Part shown: positions 1 to 7,675 of the stretch, piece by piece | Layout: each line of letters opens with the position of its first letter | How positions within the stretch are numbered: position 1 is the first letter of the stretch | From: Phycisphaerales bacterium | GTDB lineage: Bacteria; Planctomycetota; Phycisphaerae; Phycisphaerales; UBA1924 | Assembly (NCBI GenBank): GCA_029260515.1 | Contig: JAJDDC010000096.1 | Span: 248,001-312,000, forward strand | Length of the DNA stretch: 64,000 nt | Direction of reading: 5' to 3' | Position numbers and translations under genes: made by a program | The notes under the pieces: model-generated | What the model saw: only the letters and a program-made list of their open reading frames with translations | Told to the model about the DNA's origin: nothing | Databases searched by the model: none

Positions 1-1258
1 CCAAGCGGTAGCGGGGGTCCCACTGGGGGTTCTCGTCGAGCCAGGAGATGGTCTCGGCGTCATAGTCGGCCAGCGCGACGCGGGTCAGCTCGACGTCGAG
101 CCACTGGCTCGCCCAGCCCGTGATGAAGCCCTCGTCCATGACGATGTCGGCCTCGTAGATCTCGCCCGTGTCGGGGTGGGCGCTGCTCGGCCCGATCGCG
201 TAGCCCTGGTGGGAGTTGGTCCATCGGATGAACGAGTAGCGGATGTCCTCGGGGTCGATGTCCATGTACGCGCCGGTCTGGGCGTCCTGTTGGCGGACCT
301 CGATCGCGTTGACGATGCCAACCTGCTCGTAGGCGCGGTTCCAGGCGAGGATGCCCTCGCGGACCCAACGCCGGTAACGCACAGGGGTGGTGTGCTCGAT
401 GTGGTAGACGATGGGCTCCTTGGGCGGGCTCATCTTGAGCTTGGGGTCACGCTTCTCGAGGTTCCAGCGGTGGGCGTAGCGGATGGTCTGGCCCTCGCCG
501 TCGTTCTTGGCGCGGTCCGTGTAGTTGGTGTAGAAGAACCCGACGCGCCGGTCGGCCTCACGCGGCTTGAACCCGGGCGACTTGTCGGGCATGCCCAGCG
601 AGTAGTGCACCTCGGTGAGCGTGCCGCCGGCGCGGGGGAGCTTGAATCGGATCTCGACGTTCTTGGGGAACGCTTTGCACATCGTCAGCTCGGTGAGCTG
701 CATGTTGGCGCCTCGCAGGTAGCGACCGAAGAACTGGTCCGACCCGCTCAGCAGCATCTTGTCCATATCGACGACGTAGCCGCCCGAGGGGCCCTGCGCG
801 ACGATGGGCACCGTGAGCAGGACACGGTCGGTGTACACACGCTCGAGGGCGGCCTTCGATTCGGCGTCGCCCGAAGAGCGGTAGTCCATGTTCGGCTCGA
901 TCAGCGCGAGCTTGTCGTCGTACTTCTTCCAGTACACCTGGCGCGACCCCGGGGCGCCCGGGACGGCGTACTGCACGTACGTGCCCGCGGTCTGGTACCC
1001 GGACACGATCGTCGGCGCCATGTAGAACTTCTTGCCCATCATTCCCTTGGGGACCTCGGCCAGCACCTGGGCGTCCTTGTCGCGCTTCCAGATGTTCATC
1101 AGCGTCCCACCCTCGGTCGTGGAGACGACTTTCTCGTAGCCGTCTGAGACCTTCTCGAACGGGGGGAGGTCGTCGCCGGCCAGGGCGGGCGATGCGAGGG
1201 CGAACGACGCTGCGAGGGCGGCGCCGGCGACGCGGGCGAATGTGGTGGGTCGGTTCAT
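1..1258 (-). CDS. Secreted zinc-dependent metalloprotease, DUF5117/DUF4953 type (partial, C-terminus outside window)
   Basis: The minus-strand frame stays open to base 1, so about 419 N-terminal residues are visible and the rest lies outside. The start is the ATG at 1258-1256, giving a Sec signal peptide (Arg then an Ala-rich core, cleavage near ALA-GDD at residue 27). The following region resembles the DUF5117/DUF5118 part of large bacterial secreted proteases (stretches such as LMNIWKRDKDAQVLAEVPK, FYTNYTDRAK and YRRWVREGILAWNRAYEQVG). The catalytic HExxH helix expected further on is not in the window, so protease activity is inferred from family likeness only. Function would be extracytoplasmic proteolysis. 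It is transcribed away from, and 213 bases downstream of, the M24 peptidase gene. Confidence 0.8.
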   Translation of the reverse strand, partial: MNRPTTFARVAGAALAASFALASPALAGDDLPPFEKVSDGYEKVVSTTEGGTLMNIWKRDKDAQVLAEVPKGMMGKKFYMAPTIVSGYQTAGTYVQYAVPGAPGSRQVYWKKYDDKLALIEPNMDYRSSGDAESKAALERVYTDRVLLTVPIVAQGPSGGYVVDMDKMLLSGSDQFFGRYLRGANMQLTELTMCKAFPKNVEIRFKLPRAGGTLTEVHYSLGMPDKSPGFKPREADRRVGFFYTNYTDRAKNDGEGQTIRYAHRWNLEKRDPKLKMSPPKEPIVYHIEHTTPVRYRRWVREGILAWNRAYEQVGIVNAIEVRQQDAQTGAYMDIDPEDIRYSFIRWTNSHQGYAIGPSSAHPDTGEIYEADIVMDEGFITGWASQWLDVELTRVALADYDAETISWLDENPQWDPRYRL

Positions 1259-1471
1259 CGTGATCGGGCCTCGTCTGTGGGCATGGATTGGTGAGATCGG
1301 TACCTGGATGTATCGGTCCGTGGCGGTGGGAGTTGCACCCTCAGCGGCCACGAGCGGCCATCCTCTCACGCCGGCCTGGGCCAGCAAAGGGCAAATTCCC
1401 GCGATGCCGCTCCGGATCAGGTCCCCGCCGAAGCCCGTCATTTATGGCCAGACGCTCGGTGTCAGCCCGGT
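1259..1471. other. Intergenic region between metalloprotease and M24 peptidase
   Basis: 213 bases without a convincing gene. It must hold the promoter of the metalloprotease on the minus strand; a purine-rich GAGG lies about 10 bases before that start. No clear hairpin terminator for the upstream M24 gene is visible. Confidence 0.5.
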
Positions 1472-2635
1472 TCAGGCCCAATCCAGGCCATCCGGGAGTG
1501 AGTTGAAGTTGTCGGCTCCACCACGGGTGACGGCGACCATGTCCTCGACGCGGACCCCACCCAATGAGCGCCGGTAGAGCCCCGGCTCGACAGTCAGCAC
1601 ATCGCCCGCAACCAGCGGCGGGCCGCCGATGTCCAGCAGGGGCGGCTCGTGCACCTCGAGCCCGACGCCGTGCCCAGTGCCGTGGACCATCGCGGCCTCG
1701 TCCTCGGAGGTGACCTCCGCGGGGCGCGCGAAGCGGTATCCATGCCGAGCAAGAGCGGCGACTGTCGCCCGGTGGACGTCCTCGCCCGTGACCCCCGCGC
1801 GCGTCGCGGCGATCGCGTCGCGCTTGGCCTCGACGACCGCGGCGTGCATGCGGACGAAATCGTCGGGCGCCTCGCCGTGGACCACGGTGCGTGTGCAGTC
1901 GCCGTTGTAGAGGCTGACGCGGTTGCGGGGGAAGATATCGATGATGACGGGCTCACCGGTGCGCAGCGGGCCCGAACCGCGCTCGTGACAATCGCCGCCC
2001 TGCGTCCCGCCCGCGACGATGCATAGCTCGTTGAGGTATCCCCGCTCGAGGAGCCATACGTCGATCATCGCACGAACCCGCTCGGCGGTCAGGGGCTCGG
2101 CGTCCATATTCAGCACCCCGCCCGCGCCCGCCTCGGCGCCGGCGATGGTCTCGCACGCCATCCGCACGCACTGCTCTGTCACGCCCTGCGCCTCGCGGAG
2201 CCAGACGAGCTCCTGAGCGTCCTTGGCACGTCGATCGCGGACGCCCAGGTCCGGGTCGTAGACCAGCTCGATGCCCGCGGCCTCGATCTCGTGTGCGTAG
2301 CTCAGGGGGAGCGTCCGGTCGGAGACGACGCGCCCGACGCCCTCGCGCCGGAGCAGCTCGGCAGCGGCCTGTGCGGTCGCGGTCTCGCGGTCGGCCGACA
2401 GCCCACCCTCGGGCGTGAAGTCTGCGGGGCTGGAGACGTCGTCGGCCCGGGCGTTGGCCCTGGCCCGGTCCATCTCGATGTCGCGGATGATGAGGCGCCG
2501 ACGGCGCGAGCCGTTGTCGCCCAGGACCACCAGGGCGGCGGGGTCGCCTGCCTGGAAGCGGATCTGGTGGTAGAGGGCGGCGTTGTGCGCCGGGATGCCG
2601 CCGAAAATGACGGCGGGTATGTGTGCGTCGCTCAT
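1472..2635 (-). CDS. M24 family metallopeptidase (Xaa-Pro aminopeptidase-like)
   Basis: A 387-residue protein with an N-terminal creatinase-like domain (about 1-140) and a C-terminal pita-bread domain. The five dinuclear metal ligands of the family are all present: D233 (IIDIFPR), D246 (GDCTRT), H322 (HGTGHGVG), E350 (TVEPGLY) and E364 (VRVEDM). It should remove N-terminal residues from peptides, most likely before proline, in the cytoplasm, as there is no signal peptide. The ATG start is preceded by GGAGACTCCCG on the coding strand. It is divergent from the beta-helix lipoprotein gene with 63 bases between starts. A creatinase or a plant-type proline dipeptidase specificity cannot be excluded. 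Confidence 0.88.
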   Translation of the reverse strand: MSDAHIPAVIFGGIPAHNAALYHQIRFQAGDPAALVVLGDNGSRRRRLIIRDIEMDRARANARADDVSSPADFTPEGGLSADRETATAQAAAELLRREGVGRVVSDRTLPLSYAHEIEAAGIELVYDPDLGVRDRRAKDAQELVWLREAQGVTEQCVRMACETIAGAEAGAGGVLNMDAEPLTAERVRAMIDVWLLERGYLNELCIVAGGTQGGDCHERGSGPLRTGEPVIIDIFPRNRVSLYNGDCTRTVVHGEAPDDFVRMHAAVVEAKRDAIAATRAGVTGEDVHRATVAALARHGYRFARPAEVTSEDEAAMVHGTGHGVGLEVHEPPLLDIGGPPLVAGDVLTVEPGLYRRSLGGVRVEDMVAVTRGGADNFNSLPDGLDWA

Positions 2636-2686
2636 CGGGAGTCTCCTGCCTGGCCGAACACGGGATCGTACAGCCCGCCGGGGCGG

Positions 2687-2692
2687 TAGGCT
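2687..2692 (+). promoter_or_regulatory. Putative -10 box (TAGGCT) for the beta-helix lipoprotein gene
   Basis: TAGGCT lies 6 bases before the ATG at 2699. With a usual 6-7 base gap to the transcription start, the mRNA would begin at or next to the start codon, so it would be leaderless. No Shine-Dalgarno sequence is present in the gap. The same box at the same spacing precedes the genes at 14734 and 25622. Confidence 0.4.
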
Positions 2693-2698
2693 CCCGGG

Positions 2699-4945
2699 AT
2701 GCTGTTCTGTGCCGTCGTACTGGGAGTGCTGGCGTGTGGTGTCGAGCCACTGCCGATCGTCGAGGTCGTCGCCGACGACACGCGGATCGAGTCGTCGTGC
2801 CGGATCCGGATCGAGCCGGGGCTGGTGATCCAGGACGACGAGGGCGACGGCGTGATCCAGGTCGTCGCCAACGACGTGATCGTAGAGTTCTTAGACGACT
2901 CTGTGCTCCGCGGCGCCGAGGCGGGGACGCCAGGGGATGGGCTGGTGGGTGTGGGCGTCCGCGTCCAGGGCGCCGAGAACGTGACGCTCCGGGGCCTCCG
3001 AGTAGAGGGGTACAAGGTCAACGTCCGCGCGACCCGGGCGCCGTGGCTCGTCGTCGAGGACGCGGACCTCTCGGGCGCCTTCCGCCAGCGCCTCCGCTCT
3101 ACGCCCCAGCGCGAGGACACACGCGACTGGCTCCGCCCGCACGAGAACGACGAGGGCCAATGGGTCAAGAGCTACGGCGGCGCTCTGGTCGTTGAGGACA
3201 CGAACAACGTCACCATACGGCGCGTCCGTGTCCGTGAGTCACAGAACGGCATCATCCTCGACCGGGTCAACGACTCGGACGTCTACGACAACGACTGCTC
3301 GTTCTTGTCGGGCTGGGGGCTGGCGATGTGGCGATCGAGCCGCACCACGATCTCCCGGAACGCGTTTGATTTCTGTATCCGCGGGCACGAGGAGGGCGTG
3401 TACAACCGGGGCCAGGACTCGGCCGGCATCCTCATGTTCGAGCAGTGCAACGACAATATCGTCGTCGAGAACTCGTGCACGCACTCGGGCGACGGCATCT
3501 TCGCCTTCGGCGGACGTGAGGCGATCGGCCAGGTCCCGCCCTTGCCTGGCGCCGAGATCGACTACGCCGACGCGGGGTGCAACGACAATGTGTTCCTTCG
3601 CAATGACCTCTCGTTCTGCTCGGCGCACGGTTACGAGATGACGTTCTCAGAGCGCAACCTCTTTGCTCGCAATCGGCTCGAAGGCAATGGGATTTGCGGC
3701 GTATGGGGCGGATACTCATCGGACAGCCGGTACGTTGACAACTACTTCGCCCGCAACGGCCAGCTCGCGTACGGCGCCGAGCGTGGCGGGATCAACATCG
3801 AGCACGGCTCGGGCAACACGATCGTCGGCAACACATTCGAGAACAACCGCGTGGGGGTCCGACTCTGGTGGGACGACGACATACGCCTGCTCGCGCTGCC
3901 CGGGGTGCGTGCGAACGACCGGGGTGTCTCGGGCAACCGCGTCTCCGACAACACGTTCATTATGACCGTCGACAGCCCGTTCGAACTGGCCGAAGGGGAG
4001 ACACTCATCGGGATCCAGTTCGAAAACGTTGGGGGGGGCGGGGAGTTCCTCGCGAACGGGATCGCGGGAAACACGTTCGAGATAGAGGACGGCGTCGGCG
4101 AGGCCAGCGTGACTGACCCGGGCACGTACGCGCAAATCAACTACGCTGAAGATCGCTTCAAAATCCCGTCGATCCGGGCGATCGGGGATCGCGTGCCCGT
4201 CGGCGCCCGCGAGCACCTGCGTGGGCGTCAGGCCATCGTCATGGGCGAGTGGGGGCCCTGGGACCACGAGGGCGTGCTGGTGCGGCGTATCGCCAGCTCC
4301 GGCCCGGAGCACATCTACGAGTTCCGGGGCGTCGGTGACGAGCAGCCGCTCCCCGGTGCGTTGCCGCCTGAAGGCGTGGCCGTGAGCATCGAACTGGTGG
4401 GGGACGGCGTCGCCCACGTCACGGTCACGCCGACATCGCCGGGGGTGCAGGCGTACAGCGCACAGATCAAGCACACGGGGGGTGTCGAAACGATCTCCGG
4501 ACGGATCTTGGCCACCGAATGGGAGGCCAGGTTCTGGGCGTGGGAGTCGGACCCGATCACGAAGGCCGCGGCGTGGCGCGAAGAGGCGGATGCGGCCGCG
4601 CCCGTGCGTTTGTACAGGCTCGATCTCCCGTTCGGCGCCGGCGGGCCGGCCGGGGTTGTCGAAGGGGTGGGCTCGGCGCCGCCGGACACCGACCTGTTCG
4701 GGATGATCGCGAAGGCGACGATCCCGCTCGACGCGGGCGCCTGGCGCGTGCGCACGCTCAGCGACGACGGCGTCCGCGTCATCGTGGACGGCGAGAAAAT
4801 CATCGAGCGCTGGGACATCCACGGCCCGACGGAGGACACCGGCGTGTTTACGCTCGACGATGCGAGGGAGGTCGGCTTTGTTGTGGAGTATTTCGAGAAC
4901 GACGGGTACGCGACGCTCCGGGTGGACATCGAGCCAACGGACTGA
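2699..4945 (+). CDS. Right-handed parallel beta-helix lipoprotein with C-terminal PA14-like domain
   Basis: 748 residues. The N-terminus is a lipoprotein signal with lipobox LGVLAC-G at residues 9-14. Residues about 30-450 carry repeated short Asn/Gly/Val-rich rungs (NVTIRRVRVRES, NTIVGNTFENN) typical of pectate-lyase-like or NosD-like beta-helix proteins. The C-terminal about 100 residues (AGAWRVRTLSDDGVRVIVDG) look like a PA14-type carbohydrate-binding module. It is probably a surface polysaccharide-binding or -degrading protein, but no catalytic residues can be assigned. The start has no ribosome-binding site but has a -10-like box 6 bases upstream. Its 3' end overlaps the possible start of the next gene. 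Confidence 0.8.
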   Translation: MLFCAVVLGVLACGVEPLPIVEVVADDTRIESSCRIRIEPGLVIQDDEGDGVIQVVANDVIVEFLDDSVLRGAEAGTPGDGLVGVGVRVQGAENVTLRGLRVEGYKVNVRATRAPWLVVEDADLSGAFRQRLRSTPQREDTRDWLRPHENDEGQWVKSYGGALVVEDTNNVTIRRVRVRESQNGIILDRVNDSDVYDNDCSFLSGWGLAMWRSSRTTISRNAFDFCIRGHEEGVYNRGQDSAGILMFEQCNDNIVVENSCTHSGDGIFAFGGREAIGQVPPLPGAEIDYADAGCNDNVFLRNDLSFCSAHGYEMTFSERNLFARNRLEGNGICGVWGGYSSDSRYVDNYFARNGQLAYGAERGGINIEHGSGNTIVGNTFENNRVGVRLWWDDDIRLLALPGVRANDRGVSGNRVSDNTFIMTVDSPFELAEGETLIGIQFENVGGGGEFLANGIAGNTFEIEDGVGEASVTDPGTYAQINYAEDRFKIPSIRAIGDRVPVGAREHLRGRQAIVMGEWGPWDHEGVLVRRIASSGPEHIYEFRGVGDEQPLPGALPPEGVAVSIELVGDGVAHVTVTPTSPGVQAYSAQIKHTGGVETISGRILATEWEARFWAWESDPITKAAAWREEADAAAPVRLYRLDLPFGAGGPAGVVEGVGSAPPDTDLFGMIAKATIPLDAGAWRVRTLSDDGVRVIVDGEKIIERWDIHGPTEDTGVFTLDDAREVGFVVEYFENDGYATLRVDIEPTD

Positions 4946-7487
4946 GCCGAGGTGTTTCGCGCGGGCCGGCCTTCTCGCCGGGCTCGCTGCAGCGTGGTGC
5001 GTCGGGGGCGCCCACGCCCAGCCGCGGCGTGAGGTCGGCGCCGATACGGGCGGGATCACACTCGAACTGATCATGCGCGACCCCGAGTGGATCGCCCGGT
5101 CGCCCCGGGGCGCATACTGGTCCGACGATGGCACGGGCGTTTACTACCGGCGCGACCGCGAGGGCTCGGCCCTCGACGACCTGTACCGCGTCGACCTGGA
5201 GACCGGCGAGACGGCCCTCGTGCCCGACGAGGCGCTGGCCTCGGCGGACGCCGCCGGTGGCGACTGGGACGCGACCCGCGCGCGCAAGGTGTTTACCCGC
5301 GGGGGCGACCTGTTCGTGAAAGACGTGCGCACAGGGGTCGAGACCCGGTTGACGCGCACGACGAGCACCGAGCGCTCGCCCGCGTTCATGCTCGGCGACG
5401 CCTCGATCATGTTCACGCGCGACGGCACACTGCTCGTCCGCGATCTGGCGACCGGGCTGGAGGGCGAGGCGGCCGATGTCCGCTTCGAAGACTCGCCAGA
5501 GGAGGCGCGGGAGAAGAAGCGGAAGGACAGGAAGTACCTCGAGCGTCAGCAGGAGAAGCTGTTCGAGGTGCTGCACGAGCGGCGCGATGAAAACGAGGCG
5601 CGAGAGGACCGGGGGCGTCTGCTGCGTGGGTTGGACATGGGGGACGTGCCCGGGCCGTTCTATCTGCCCAAGGGCCTGAAGGAGCGTCGGCGGAGCCTGT
5701 CGCCCGACGGGCGGTGGGTGGTCGTGGTCGCGGCCAAGGACGCGGGCGACGAGAAGCGGGACACGATGCCACGGTTCGTGACCGAGTCGGGGTACGTGGA
5801 CACGTCCAGCGTGCGCGCCAAGGTGGGCTTCGGGCGCCGCGAGGACCAGCGCGTGTTCCTGCTGGACCTGGAGGCGGATACATGGTCGGAACTGGACAGG
5901 GCGGTGCTGCCGATGATCGCCGACGACCCGCTCGCGTGGCTCAAGGCGGAGGCAGAGGAACGCGAGCGGGACAAGGGACCAGACACGGAAGACTCCGCCG
6001 ACGCGTCGGAGGCCGATGCCGAGAACAACGGGGACGACGACTCGGGCGAGGAAGAGAACGAGGATGAGGCAGAGAATGAGAACGTAGACAAGCCCCGCCC
6101 GGTCGGTGTGATCGGTGTCGAGTGGAGCCCGGGCGGCGGGATGGCCGCGGTCATGTTTCGGTCCAACGACAACAAGGACCGTTGGATCGCGGTCGTGGAC
6201 ACAGCGGCAGACGAGCCGGCGCTCGATCCTGTGCACCACCTCCGCGACGCGGCGTGGATCAACTGGCGGTTCAACGAGTTCGGGTGGCTGGAGGGCGGCG
6301 GGGGGCTCTGGTATCTCTCGGAGGAGAGCGGGTACAGCCATTTGTATCTCTGGTCCCACGAGGCGGACGCGACGACGAGGCTCACCGAGGGCGCCTGGGA
6401 AGCGGGATCGATCGCGGAGTCAGCGGCGGACGGCTCGCTCGTGTTTCTCGCGAACGTCGCGGCTCCGATCCGGTACGGGGTCTGGAGCGTCCACCCCGAG
6501 AGGCCGGGGCAGGTCGTGCCTGTGGCGTCGCACGAGGGGAGTGTGGAATCGTTCGAGATGTCTCCGGGGGGTGTGCGTGTGCTGCTCCGCGCGTCGCGCG
6601 CGACGCGGCCGCCAGAACTCGCGATCAAGAGCGTGAGGGGGAAGGACGCCCCGCGGGCGCTGACAAATACCGTGAGCCGCGGATATTTGGACATGCCCTG
6701 GATCGAGCCCGAGTTCGTGCCCATCGCGGGCGTGCACGGGCGCCCGATCTGGACGAAGGTGTACGCGGTGGACGGCGCGTGGACCGGCGAGCCCGGTGAA
6801 CGCCCCGGCGTGGTGTTCGTCCATGGCGCCGGGTACACGCAGAACTCGGACGACGCCTGGCCCTACTACTTCCGCGAGCAGATGTTCCACACCATGCTCG
6901 CCCGCCTCGGCTATGTCGTGATCGACATGGACTACCGGGCCTCGAGCGGGTACGGGCGGGACTGGCGGACGGCGATCTACCGCGATATGGGGCGCCCCGA
7001 GCTCGAGGACCTCGGCGCCGGGATCGACTGGATGGTCGCGACCCACGGCGTCTCCCCCGAACGGGTGGGGATCTACGGTGGATCGTACGGTGGGTTCATG
7101 GCGCTTATGGCGCTGTTCCTTGAGCCCGAGCGGTACGCGTGCGGCGCTGCCCTGCGTCCGGTGACCGACTGGGCCCATTATTCGCACGGCTACACATCCA
7201 ACATCTTGAATACACCGGAGTTAGACCCAGAGGCGTACGAGAGATCCAGCCCGATCGAGCACGCCGATGGGCTCGCGGGTCCGTTGCTAATCTGTCACGG
7301 CATGGTGGACGACAACGTTGTGTTCCAGGATTCGGTGCGTCTGGCGCAACGTCTGATCGAACTGGGGAAGAAGGACTGGGAGGTCGCGATCTATCCCCTT
7401 GAACCGCACTCGTTTACAGAAGCTTCGAGCTGGCTGGACGAGTACCGGCGGGTGTTCAAGTTGTTCGAGCAAAACTTGCGCGAGTAG
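4860..7487 (+). CDS. S9 family prolyl oligopeptidase/dipeptidyl peptidase, exported
   Basis: A beta-propeller followed by an alpha/beta hydrolase. The triad is visible: Ser about 742 in GGSYGG, Asp about 816 in GMVDDN and His about 848 in EPHSF, as in S9 peptidases such as DPP-IV. An acidic Asp/Glu/Asn-rich low-complexity insert lies at about 375-410. A hydrophobic signal core ending in GGAHA-QP starts only around residue 37, so the start is uncertain. The ATG at 4860 lies 86 bases inside the previous gene and has no ribosome-binding site. A TTG at 4878 has GAGGGAGG six bases upstream. A GTG at 4952 sits in another frame. It should cleave peptides in the periplasm. Confidence 0.85.
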   Translation: MRGRSALLWSISRTTGTRRSGWTSSQRTEPRCFARAGLLAGLAAAWCVGGAHAQPRREVGADTGGITLELIMRDPEWIARSPRGAYWSDDGTGVYYRRDREGSALDDLYRVDLETGETALVPDEALASADAAGGDWDATRARKVFTRGGDLFVKDVRTGVETRLTRTTSTERSPAFMLGDASIMFTRDGTLLVRDLATGLEGEAADVRFEDSPEEAREKKRKDRKYLERQQEKLFEVLHERRDENEAREDRGRLLRGLDMGDVPGPFYLPKGLKERRRSLSPDGRWVVVVAAKDAGDEKRDTMPRFVTESGYVDTSSVRAKVGFGRREDQRVFLLDLEADTWSELDRAVLPMIADDPLAWLKAEAEERERDKGPDTEDSADASEADAENNGDDDSGEEENEDEAENENVDKPRPVGVIGVEWSPGGGMAAVMFRSNDNKDRWIAVVDTAADEPALDPVHHLRDAAWINWRFNEFGWLEGGGGLWYLSEESGYSHLYLWSHEADATTRLTEGAWEAGSIAESAADGSLVFLANVAAPIRYGVWSVHPERPGQVVPVASHEGSVESFEMSPGGVRVLLRASRATRPPELAIKSVRGKDAPRALTNTVSRGYLDMPWIEPEFVPIAGVHGRPIWTKVYAVDGAWTGEPGERPGVVFVHGAGYTQNSDDAWPYYFREQMFHTMLARLGYVVIDMDYRASSGYGRDWRTAIYRDMGRPELEDLGAGIDWMVATHGVSPERVGIYGGSYGGFMALMALFLEPERYACGAALRPVTDWAHYSHGYTSNILNTPELDPEAYERSSPIEHADGLAGPLLICHGMVDDNVVFQDSVRLAQRLIELGKKDWEVAIYPLEPHSFTEASSWLDEYRRVFKLFEQNLRE

Positions 7488-7675
7488 TGCCGCTCGGCTT
7501 CCCCCAGATTCACAGGATTGTGAGAGAATCGTGTGTCGGGCGCAGACGACTTGTGGCGGCCCAGCGGCCGCTCGATCCGGGCATGAGAGAGCCAGGGCGA
7601 GCGGGGGCCTCCGAGACGAGTCAGGAACACGCCCGAGGGGCGTCGAGACGAGAACACCGATTGGGAGACACAATC
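7488..7675 (+). promoter_or_regulatory. Leader of the S1 protease gene with two small palindromes
   Basis: 188 bases with no convincing gene. TCACA-GGAT-TGTGA at 7510-7523 is a perfect 5-base inverted repeat that could be an operator. ACGCCC-GAG-GGGCGT at 7629-7643 is a perfect 6-base hairpin in the probable 5' untranslated region. GGGAG at 7662-7666 is the ribosome-binding site for the ATG at 7676. All functional readings are tentative. Confidence 0.3.

Noticed and set aside
4848..6359. Minus-strand frame of about 500 codons opposite the S9 peptidase
   Set aside because: Val/Leu/Arg/His-rich shadow without any domain signature; the plus strand encodes a complete peptidase.
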